This document shows positions 1 to 5,695 of a stretch of DNA of 5,695 nt, piece after piece. The translations under genes were made by a program, and so were the position numbers. The notes beneath the pieces were generated by a model, which saw nothing but the letters and a program-made list of their open reading frames with translations, did not search any database and was not told the origin of the DNA. The DNA comes from Candidatus Neomicrothrix sp. UBA4742 (GTDB lineage Bacteria > Actinomycetota > Acidimicrobiia > Acidimicrobiales > Acidimicrobilacustridaceae), in assembly GCA_002403895.1 (NCBI GenBank), contig DHIQ01000036.1, positions 1-5,695 of the forward strand, read 5' to 3'. Each line of letters begins with the position of its first letter. The first letter of the stretch is position 1.

Positions 1-105
1 GACCGACTATTGCCGCCCTACGCCGGATTCATCCAGGCACGGGCCGACTTACTTCAGTCTTATACCCTAGCTCCGCCGGCTGGAGTCGAGACCGTACATC
101 TTTCG

Positions 106-119
106 CGACGGATTTACAG
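106..119 (-). other. Possible tRNA-Tyr anticodon-arm fragment (candidate attachment-site core)
   Basis: The minus strand reads CTGTAAATCCGTCG, which matches from memory the anticodon loop (GTA anticodon) and 3' stem of high-GC bacterial tRNA-Tyr. About 26 bases further on, at 93-82, is GGTCTCGACTCC, which would be the T-arm GGTTCGACTCC with one inserted base, at a distance that fits the long variable arm of tRNA-Tyr. The 5' half of a tRNA is absent, the 5' stem strand has a mismatch, and the T-stem and acceptor do not pair. It is therefore at most a 3' fragment, as left where an integrase has used a tRNA gene. A chance match cannot be excluded. Confidence 0.3.
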
Positions 120-133
120 TTCGGGAAACGTCT

Positions 134-221
134 GTTCGCGGTCGTTCGCAGGGGTTCGCCGCGAATACAACTCCACCCTTTTGGTGCCGGCGGCTGTTCG
201 CCGTCGTACGTCCAAGTTCGC
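134..221. repeat. Helically phased GTTCGC direct-repeat array in two triplets
   Basis: GTTCGC occurs exactly at 134-139, 144-149 and 154-159 (period 10), and again at 196-201 and 216-221 with a degenerate GTACGT at 206-211 (also period 10). The second triplet begins 42 bases after the last unit of the first, about four turns of DNA, so all units face the same side of the helix. The third unit also forms an inverted repeat with GCGAA (155-165, one-base centre). Between the triplets lies CACC-N5-GGTG (174-186). A period of 10 is not a multiple of three, so it is not a codon repeat. The layout suits cooperative protein binding, such as recombinase arm sites or a regulator; the binding partner is unknown. 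Confidence 0.7.
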
Positions 222-228
222 CCTAACT

Positions 229-248
229 GCTGTCAAACCGCTGTCAAA
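229..248. repeat. GCTGTCAAA direct repeat pair, period 11
   Basis: Two exact 9-bp copies (229-237 and 240-248) are separated by two bases. On the minus strand each contains TTGACA, which resembles a -35 box, but no acceptable -10 box follows at 16-18 bp for either copy. The pair lies immediately to the right of the GTTCGC array and is better read as a second class of protein-binding repeat in the same site. Confidence 0.65.
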
Positions 249-249
249 G

Positions 250-266
250 TCCGCCCTGGGGGCGGA
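250..266 (-). terminator. Possible weak operon terminator hairpin
   Basis: A perfect inverted repeat (TCCGCCC / GGGCGGA, three-base loop) starts 90 bases past the stop codon of the 1244-aa gene. On the minus strand only a short CTTTG follows, not a full T tract, so it is a poor intrinsic terminator by Escherichia coli rules. In GC-rich bacteria, strong hairpins with weak T tracts can still terminate. The same hairpin could instead belong to the repeat region on its left. Confidence 0.35.
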
Positions 267-318
267 GGTGCATGCGCTCTCGGTAGCGAGACCCCTCAGG
301 GCCGTTCTCCCGCATCAC

Positions 319-338
319 CAGCTCAGCTCAGCTCAGCT
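319..338. repeat. CAGCT pentanucleotide tandem repeat, four copies
   Basis: Four exact head-to-tail copies of CAGCT lie 18 bases past the stop codon of the large gene, in non-coding sequence. Each unit contains the palindrome AGCT. A palindromic ATGATCAT (343-350) flanked by GCC and TGGC sits between the repeat and the stop codon. The repeat is probably a slippage product; no function is evident. Confidence 0.85.
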
Positions 339-356
339 CGCCATGATCATTGGCCT

Positions 357-3300
357 TCAGGACCTGGGGTTTCGACCCATCGCGCTCAGCATCGCCCGCC
401 GGCCGGCCATGACCACCACCGCCGGTCCCGAGCCCGGCACCAGGCACTCGGCCGGCACCGGCACCAGTGGCGAGGTCCGGAGGATCCGCCGCGAGCCCAG
501 CTGGGCGCCGAGCGGTGAGTTGACGCCCCGCCGGCCAGCCGCCCCTTGGGAGCTGAAGGTGACACTCAGGGGCGTGCCTCCCGGCGCCGGACCGTCGAAC
601 TTGTAGTTCTCCCCGGGGAAGCGCCCACCCCGCAGCAGCTCCACAGCGAGCACGCTGAGGGGAGACCCGGGAGGCAGCGCCAGCCGCCTCAGAATCTGCT
701 GGATCTCGTCGACGACGAACATCGCGACCCCGTTGAGATCGCGGGTCAGCACTGGCGGTTCTGCGCGGTTGAAGTTCCACGCCGGCGCTTGGGCAATGGC
801 TTCCGCCAGCAGCACATTGCGCCGAGATGAGCCGTCGGCCTGCACGACCTGGGCGTAAAGCAGCACCCAGATCTCGGTGGTGGGGTCGCCTCGAGATGGG
901 TCCGTCAGCCGTCGGCCGTCCAGGACGGTGGTGGCGAACGGAGCCACCACCTCGATCCGCTCGGGGTCCTTGCGGGTCCGCGGCAGCCGTACGGGAGCGC
1001 AGGTCAGCGTCGGCACGGGGTGCTGCACTCCAGTGACCCGCAGCTGGCGTCCGAAGCACGCCTGGGCGGTCGACCAGTGCAAATGGCCGGCCCGCAGCTC
1101 GTAGGTCCAGAACCCGAACAGCTCCAGCGATTCGGAAGTAATGCCAGCCGGCAGTGGCATCAAGAAATGGCGTTGAGAGCCTGGCGAAGCCTCCAGCCTG
1201 ACCATGGCGTCGAGGCCGCCCCGGTCGGCTGCCTGCCCCGGTGTGATGACGCGGATCAGCTCGGGGTCCACGGGAAGATCGGGCTCACGGGGATTCGCGA
1301 CGGCCGGGTTGTACGCGGCCAGCAGGGTATTGGTCAGCAGCGGATCCGGCCCGTACGCGAGCACTCGCGCGAAGAAGCCGTCGTGGGGATTGGCAGGCGG
1401 CTCCGCGAACTCAAGCCACAGCGCCCGGCGCCTGACCTCGGTCGAAGAGTAGTCGGGGGCTGCATGGTAGTCGGACAGGGCGATACCGGCCGAGGCGAGT
1501 TGAGGCATCTGGGTGGGCGCCACGGCGATCGGAAGGGTGATGGCATAGGTGAGCGGCGCCACTGCTGCCCCTCCCTTCAGGACTGGAGTGATCGTCCAGG
1601 TGTGCGACTGCGGCTCGGGGAAACCGGTCAGCGGGTTGGGGTCGACGGCGTCGAAGAAGACCAGTTCGGTGTGGGAGCGATCCGGCGCCGCGCCCTGGCT
1701 TACATTGCCCAGCGCACCAGCGGAGACGGTCTGCCGGACCTCGAGGCTGCCTACGGCAAGGCCGTCGCGCACCACCTCAAAGCTGCGGTCGTCGAGCGCG
1801 TCCCACGTCCAGTCCCGCTGCACGGTCAGGCGGATGACCGCCAGCCAGTGATGGAGCAGCTGGTCGCGGCCGGAGAACTCGATGCTGGAGTGGTCGCCCG
1901 ACAAGGTGTGGCGCAGGGCGCGCGAGGCGCCGAAGACCGTGCGCCGGCCGAGTGGCCCGGAGAAGGTCAGGCCTTCAACGGCCAGGCCCAGGTGCTGGGC
2001 CAGGCGGCGAGTCAGTCCCTCGTCCGGCTGCAGGAAGATCGCGTTGAGCGCCCGCGTGTCGGGCTGGGGTACGAAGACAGCGAGCTCGGCCTCCGCCTCG
2101 CGCCGGGTGGCCAGGTTCACCGCGATGCCATGCCGGGCCGCATCGCTGCCGAAATAGGCCGGCTTGTCGGCACAGAAGGGGATGAGCCGGATGCGCACGT
2201 CGCGAGCGCGCGGTATGGGCAATGGGTCCTCGAGGCCGAGTCCTGGCCCTATGGCCTTCACTGTGGCCAGGGTCACGTCCGGCATGTCCTGGTAGGCCAG
2301 ATTCAGCACCAGCGAGGCGCCCGGCTGGGTGAGATCGGCGGGTAGGGCGGGGAACGGCCGATCCAGCTCATAGACCAGCCGGTAGGCTCCATCGTAGGCG
2401 GGGTCCTCATCGTGAGCCGGAACCCTGGCCTCGACCATGATGTGCAGCGCCGAGACGTCGGGGTCAGCAACGCCGACCACCTCCTTGCCGCCGGTGTCTT
2501 TGACGCGCTGGATCAGCTTCGCCGCCACTCCGGGGTTGGTGACGCCGGCGAAGGCGAACTCCGGGTAACCCAGCAGCGGCCGCCAGGCGCTGATCGTGGT
2601 GATGGATCCATCCGCGTGCGCCGCGGCGTCGGTCTCGACACGCGCGGCCTTGGGTGGCACGAAGCGCTTGAAGGCGCAGGTCGCCACCGGCGCGGGGGCC
2701 GGCGTTCGCGGCGCTTCGTCGAGGCGAGGCCCGCCCCCTGTCAGGTCGGCCAGCCGTGCCCTGAAGGAGTACGAGTGTCCGTAGCTCAGGTGCAGCCCGG
2801 CCGGCAACTGCGGCTGCAGGACGCTGGGCGGAGGCGTGGGGTCGCCTCCCGTCAGGCCGTTGATGGTGCCGTCGCTGACCGCCAGCGAACCACCCCGCCA
2901 CTGGGCGAAGTAGACCGGCAGCCACGGGTCGCCCTTGACATCCTTGTTCGCGCGGACGGCGGTCGGCTCGAGCACCGCCTCCCAGCTGGTCGTCACGTCC
3001 TCGGCGCCGAAGCGGAGCTTGGCCTGGACCTGGTTTAGCGGCCTCCAGCCGCCGGCGCCATCCACCTGCACGTCGATGCGGTAGCCGAGCACGCCCAGAG
3101 GCGACTCGACCGACACCGCCGTGCCGGCGTCGATCTGGCGCGCGGCGTCCAGCTGGCGGTTGTGCCAGATCGCCACCTGCTCGTCGTCCCATCCGACCTG
3201 GATCCCGGCGTCAGTGGCCGGTGCCAGTTTGGTCAGCTCGCCGCTGGCCGCGTCCGCCGTCTCCGGCTGGTTGACATGGACGATCTTGGCGTAGCCGTCG

Positions 3301-4091
3301 TCGTAGGTCTGAGCCTCAGCCTGGGGTTCGTCGTAAGCGCTCCCACCGCCGCCAGCCTTGATCACCGGGAACAGCGCCGCCGCAAAGAGCTGGCGGCCGG
3401 CCGTCAGCGCCGGCAGGCGGGCCGCGTAGCTGCGGATGGAGTCGGGATTGTCGTTCCATTCGGGGTTGGCCTGGGCGGGATCGAGGTCCAGGTAGATCCA
3501 GCCGCCCCCGCCGAGCAGCGGGGGAGCGATCGGGAAGGTGTCTTCGTAGAGCATGCCCAGGCGGCGGGCGAGCTCGGGCTGCCGCAGGGCCAGCGAGATC
3601 ACCTCGCCCCACTGGATCTCGTTGGTCGGGGGAGGCGGGATTGTCGTCTCGATGGGCTGATCCATCAGCACGCATCCGAAATCGCCCACCGTGATGAAGT
3701 CCCTGCTGGGTTGCTCGAACGGAAACGCCTGCACGTAGCTGGGCGGCAGCGACTTGCGGATGCGCAGCCCAGGGTCGATGGGCTTGCGCGGCCGGCTGAC
3801 GACGGTCAGCCCTTGGACGAGCTGAGTAAAGAGCGCGGCCGCACCCGGTCTGGCCGGGCTGGCGAACGCGAAGTGCGTGCTCGGCGAGTCAGGCGCGGGC
3901 AGCGCGTCAAGGCCGCTGATCAGGTTGGCCCTGAGGTTCAACGTCGCGCCAGCAAAAGGCGGGTTGCCGGGCTTCGTGCCCAAGGGCGCGAGCGGGTCGC
4001 CGCCGGGCAGCAGAAGCACGCGCAGGGTGAGGTTGCCGCCATCCCAGCGCTGCGGGAAGGCCATGACGCTCAGCCGGAGGTCGGTCAGCAT
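357..4091 (-). CDS. Giant uncharacterised beta-rich protein, 1244 aa
   Basis: This is a complete gene, and I cannot assign a function or a named family. The start is the ATG at 4091-4089 because a GGAG lies six bases before it and it follows the previous stop directly; the ATG 60 bases upstream has no ribosome binding site. There is no signal peptide (MLTDLRLSVMAFPQRWDGG) and no membrane helix, so a soluble, initially cytoplasmic protein is expected. Landmarks by residue: an N-terminal domain with strands TLRVLLLPGGDPLAPLG (22-38); QVGWDDEQVAIWHNRQLDA (298-316); an Ig/FN3-like strand SYGHSYSFRARLADLTG (436-452); RLTVQRDWTWDAL (754-766) opening a region that runs to SSTEVRRRALWLEFAEPPA (882-900); then ESLELFGFWTYELRAGHLHW (987-1006), RVTGVQHPVPTLTC (1018-1031) and EIWVLLYAQVVQADG (1073-1087). 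The last 60 residues are arginine-, glycine- and proline-rich and probably flexible. Six scattered cysteines are present. The tryptophan-rich block at 740-1090 has the dense aromatic and charged look of a conserved core, and I have an impression of similar segments in other unnamed large bacterial proteins. A structural or scaffold role is inference only. Confidence 0.93.
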   Translation of the reverse strand: MLTDLRLSVMAFPQRWDGGNLTLRVLLLPGGDPLAPLGTKPGNPPFAGATLNLRANLISGLDALPAPDSPSTHFAFASPARPGAAALFTQLVQGLTVVSRPRKPIDPGLRIRKSLPPSYVQAFPFEQPSRDFITVGDFGCVLMDQPIETTIPPPPTNEIQWGEVISLALRQPELARRLGMLYEDTFPIAPPLLGGGGWIYLDLDPAQANPEWNDNPDSIRSYAARLPALTAGRQLFAAALFPVIKAGGGGSAYDEPQAEAQTYDDGYAKIVHVNQPETADAASGELTKLAPATDAGIQVGWDDEQVAIWHNRQLDAARQIDAGTAVSVESPLGVLGYRIDVQVDGAGGWRPLNQVQAKLRFGAEDVTTSWEAVLEPTAVRANKDVKGDPWLPVYFAQWRGGSLAVSDGTINGLTGGDPTPPPSVLQPQLPAGLHLSYGHSYSFRARLADLTGGGPRLDEAPRTPAPAPVATCAFKRFVPPKAARVETDAAAHADGSITTISAWRPLLGYPEFAFAGVTNPGVAAKLIQRVKDTGGKEVVGVADPDVSALHIMVEARVPAHDEDPAYDGAYRLVYELDRPFPALPADLTQPGASLVLNLAYQDMPDVTLATVKAIGPGLGLEDPLPIPRARDVRIRLIPFCADKPAYFGSDAARHGIAVNLATRREAEAELAVFVPQPDTRALNAIFLQPDEGLTRRLAQHLGLAVEGLTFSGPLGRRTVFGASRALRHTLSGDHSSIEFSGRDQLLHHWLAVIRLTVQRDWTWDALDDRSFEVVRDGLAVGSLEVRQTVSAGALGNVSQGAAPDRSHTELVFFDAVDPNPLTGFPEPQSHTWTITPVLKGGAAVAPLTYAITLPIAVAPTQMPQLASAGIALSDYHAAPDYSSTEVRRRALWLEFAEPPANPHDGFFARVLAYGPDPLLTNTLLAAYNPAVANPREPDLPVDPELIRVITPGQAADRGGLDAMVRLEASPGSQRHFLMPLPAGITSESLELFGFWTYELRAGHLHWSTAQACFGRQLRVTGVQHPVPTLTCAPVRLPRTRKDPERIEVVAPFATTVLDGRRLTDPSRGDPTTEIWVLLYAQVVQADGSSRRNVLLAEAIAQAPAWNFNRAEPPVLTRDLNGVAMFVVDEIQQILRRLALPPGSPLSVLAVELLRGGRFPGENYKFDGPAPGGTPLSVTFSSQGAAGRRGVNSPLGAQLGSRRILRTSPLVPVPAECLVPGSGPAVVVMAGRRAMLSAMGRNPRS

Positions 4092-4097
4092 GGTCGG

Positions 4098-4101
4098 CTC
4101 C
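4098..4101 (-). promoter_or_regulatory. Ribosome binding site GGAG of the 1244-aa protein gene
   Basis: On the minus strand the junction reads TGAGGAGCCGACCATG. The upstream gene's TGA is followed at once by GGAG, a six-base spacer and the ATG at 4091. This decides the start of the downstream gene and indicates translational coupling, since ribosomes ending on the first gene finish on top of this site. Confidence 0.85.
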
Positions 4102-5694
4102 TCACAGGGTGATGGGTGACTTGAGAGTCTGCGTGAACTGCCAGTAGCCATCGAAGTCGACGTGCACCAGCCAGCCGACGGTGAGGTGGATGCCCACGCC
4201 GACCGCGGCCAGCAGCGTGATCTGGGTCATGATGGGAGGCGGCGGAAAGGGGAAGTCCGGGACCAGTCCCAGGGCGGCGCTCATCGTTAGGGACGCGCTG
4301 ACCAGGCCGCCCAGCACATCCACGGAAGCGTTGGCGACGAGGATGGCCCGGATGATGAAGACGCCCGTCTTGTTGTCGACCTGAAGCGCGATCACCACCG
4401 AAGCCGCGCCCGAGGCGATGCCGACGTCGATCGAGAGCCCGACGCCCAGCCCGCCCTCGATCATGATCGTGGGGTCGCCGTCGCGCACCCCGACCTCGAC
4501 GGCGCCAGTGCCCGACAGTGGCGAGACAAGCCAGTGGAAGGGCTTCTCCTGGCTGCCGATGCCGGCCGTGAACTCGAGCGACTTGGGGGCTAGCCCGAGC
4601 GTCATGCCCAGGTCCAGCGCCACGTCGGTGACCTGGCCGAGCCCGAGCGGCAGCTTGGGCAGCGCGAAGACCTCGCGCACGGTCAGCCTGCCGGCGGAGA
4701 AGTGCACATCGATGCCGGCTGCGGCACCGCCGGGCAGGTTCTTGGCCAGCTCGGAGAGCTTGGAGAAGACGTTTTGGACCGGGTCGAGCTTGCCGCCGTA
4801 GCGGACTGTGAGGTTGCTGAAGGTGGGGGCGGTGCCCTGGTCGGCGTGGAGGTCGCCCACCAGCCAGAGGATCGGTGCCTTTTCGTCTCCATAGGGGGTG
4901 ACGAGGACTAGGGCGACGTTCTGGATGTCGACTGACCATCCGTCCTTCTTGATGTCCAGGGCGGCCTTGGGGGCCTGTGCCTTGTTGTCAAATGGCCGGG
5001 CGTCGTAGGCGAGAAGGATCTTCACCGCGCCAAAGTCGATCAGCGGCTTGGCCGGGACGCCGGCGAAGTCGACGTCGCGGTGCACAGCCAGACCATCGCC
5101 GTCCAGCTTCAAGTTCTGCCCGGGCTTGAAGCCGAGTGTGGAGGCGATGTCGGCGAAGGCGCCGGTGGAGTTGAGCAGGGCGCCGACGTCGGCCAGGTGG
5201 GGCTGTTTTTGGATGTCGAACTCGCCAGGTGCCAGGGCGTTGACGCGTGGACTGGCGAAGAACGATCTCTGCGTGCCCGTCGCTTGGAGCAGACCGTAGG
5301 AGTCCTGCTGGGCGGTGAGACGTCCGATCTCGCTGGGATCGGCGAGGTGCCAGTGCTGCGGGTCGACGCTGGTGCTCCTGACCAGCGGCACGGGCTGATG
5401 GGGATCGAGCGCGACCGGGGCCTGCGTTCCTGTCTGCCGGCCCACGGTCCATGAACCGGTGGCCGGCAATGCGGGCGTGCCGCGAAGCGCAGCCACCAGG
5501 ACCTGGTCCTGGTTCAGCGTCGCGTCGATCCGCGAGATCCTGAGCACAGGGCCCGAATCGCCGATCTGGACGCTTGCGAGCACCGGGCCCCCGACCGGAC
5601 TCTGGCCAATCACGTCCGCCAACGCAGCCAGCAGCTTGGGGCCCGGGATCGGCGGAGCAGGCGGCACCAGGTCCGGCGTCAGCTGAAGGTAGCC
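4102..5694 (-). CDS. Uncharacterised beta-strand-rich protein, 5'-partial (C-terminal 530 residues visible)
   Basis: The reading frame is open to the right window edge. The first possible start inside is a GTG at 5667-5665, which has no Shine-Dalgarno sequence before it, and the nine in-frame codons upstream of it (GYLQLTPDL) look coding, so the true start is probably outside. Residue numbers below count from that GTG. Residues 1-200 are a mixed region with a proline-rich start. Residues 201-335 alternate short hydrophobic strands with charged turns, for example KDGWSVDIQNVALVLVTPYG near 241-260. Residues 336-470 form a run of glycine-punctuated hydrophobic strands (GGLGVGLSIDVGIASGAA near 405-422, ASVDVLGGLVSASLTMSAAL near 447-466). 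A PFPPPP linker (473-478) follows, then a final strand pair ending in VDFDGYWQFTQTL. The strands are too short and glycine-rich to be convincing transmembrane helices. There is no cysteine in the visible part and no catalytic motif that I recognise. The strand pattern with the DVLG motif resembles other large, unnamed bacterial proteins as I remember them; this is recollection, not a search. It is the first gene of a two-gene operon in view. That it codes is near certain; its function is unknown. Confidence 0.93.
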   Translation of the reverse strand, partial: GYLQLTPDLVPPAPPIPGPKLLAALADVIGQSPVGGPVLASVQIGDSGPVLRISRIDATLNQDQVLVAALRGTPALPATGSWTVGRQTGTQAPVALDPHQPVPLVRSTSVDPQHWHLADPSEIGRLTAQQDSYGLLQATGTQRSFFASPRVNALAPGEFDIQKQPHLADVGALLNSTGAFADIASTLGFKPGQNLKLDGDGLAVHRDVDFAGVPAKPLIDFGAVKILLAYDARPFDNKAQAPKAALDIKKDGWSVDIQNVALVLVTPYGDEKAPILWLVGDLHADQGTAPTFSNLTVRYGGKLDPVQNVFSKLSELAKNLPGGAAAGIDVHFSAGRLTVREVFALPKLPLGLGQVTDVALDLGMTLGLAPKSLEFTAGIGSQEKPFHWLVSPLSGTGAVEVGVRDGDPTIMIEGGLGVGLSIDVGIASGAASVVIALQVDNKTGVFIIRAILVANASVDVLGGLVSASLTMSAALGLVPDFPFPPPPIMTQITLLAAVGVGIHLTVGWLVHVDFDGYWQFTQTLKSPITL

Positions 5695-5695
5695 C

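Larger units (their letters stand above)
1..356. other. Non-coding region with repeats, no supported gene
   Basis: This stretch follows the end of the operon and carries no protein gene I can support. The long plus-strand frame across it continues antisense into the 1244-aa gene and has no ribosome binding site. It contains the CAGCT tandem repeat, a GC hairpin, the GCTGTCAAA pair, the phased GTTCGC array and the tRNA-like fragment, in that order from right to left. I see nothing identifiable in positions 1-66. The composition is visibly less GC-extreme than in the genes. Confidence 0.7.

Noticed and set aside
64..69. TAGGGT as a minus-strand -10 promoter box
   Set aside because: The expected -35 position (87-92, minus strand GTCTCG) does not resemble TTGACA, and any transcript would run off the left edge with no gene visible.
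70..123. A functional tRNA-Tyr gene
   Set aside because: Only a 3' portion can be aligned. The 5' half is replaced by the repeat array, and the T-stem and acceptor do not pair. It is kept only as a possible fragment.
134..248. CRISPR array
   Set aside because: The repeats are 6-9 bp with 2-4 bp gaps, far shorter than CRISPR repeats and spacers, and no cas gene is present.
244..315. Minus-strand mini-ORF of 23 codons (MRENGPEGSRYRERMHLRPQ...) after the operon
   Set aside because: It has no ribosome binding site, only the CAGCT repeat before it, and it runs through the hairpin. A frame this short is expected by chance.
10..606. Plus-strand open frame of 198 codons spanning the left non-coding region
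   Set aside because: It starts at a TTG without a ribosome binding site and its second half is antisense to the certain 1244-aa gene. Its translation is Arg/Ala/Ser-rich low-information sequence, and it crosses the phased non-coding repeats.
1020..2345. Plus-strand open frame of 441 codons
   Set aside because: It is antisense to the 1244-aa gene and typical of GC-rich DNA, where the complementary frame lacks stops. Its composition is unlike a real protein and it has no ribosome binding site in context.
4092..4151. Upstream ATG extension (MATGSSRRLS...) of the large protein
   Set aside because: No Shine-Dalgarno precedes 4151, the extension overlaps the upstream gene by 50 bases and is low-complexity, and the ATG at 4091 has a near-perfect site.
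5665..5667. GTG as the true start of the upstream gene
   Set aside because: No Shine-Dalgarno lies before it, and the frame continues open with coding-like residues to the window edge, so the gene most likely begins outside.

Overview
The window is GC-rich with strong G/C bias at third codon positions. It suggests a high-GC bacterium, most likely an actinobacterium or a relative; this is inferred from composition and from the style of the left-hand sequence, because no marker gene is present. Almost all of it (357-5694) is two large protein genes on the minus strand, read right to left. The remaining 356 bases at the left end hold no gene I can support, but they are structured.

Layout in transcription order. 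The first gene (5694 to 4102) enters from beyond the right edge, so its N-terminus is missing. The visible 530 residues end in a long run of alternating hydrophobic, glycine-rich beta-strand-like segments. Its stop codon is followed directly by a GGAG ribosome binding site and the ATG of the second gene (4091 to 357). That gene encodes a 1244-residue protein without signal peptide or membrane helix, built from many beta-rich, aromatic-rich segments. The tight junction (10 bases between TGA and ATG) argues for one operon with coupled translation. I recognise no enzyme signature in either protein and cannot give a named family. They look like structural or scaffold-type partners from a poorly described group of giant bacterial proteins.

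Left end (1-356). Going leftwards from the stop codon there are: a four-copy CAGCT tandem repeat; a 7-bp GC hairpin that may end the operon transcript; a GCTGTCAAA direct-repeat pair; and two triplets of GTTCGC spaced every 10 bp, with the triplets about four helical turns apart. Just beyond these, on the minus strand, is a 14-bp string identical, as far as I remember, to the anticodon arm of bacterial tRNA-Tyr. Phased direct repeats beside a tRNA-derived core resemble the arm sites and crossover region of a tyrosine-recombinase attachment site. My main speculative reading is that this is an old or intact att site and that the two genes lie at the end of an integrated element. No integrase gene is in the window to confirm it.
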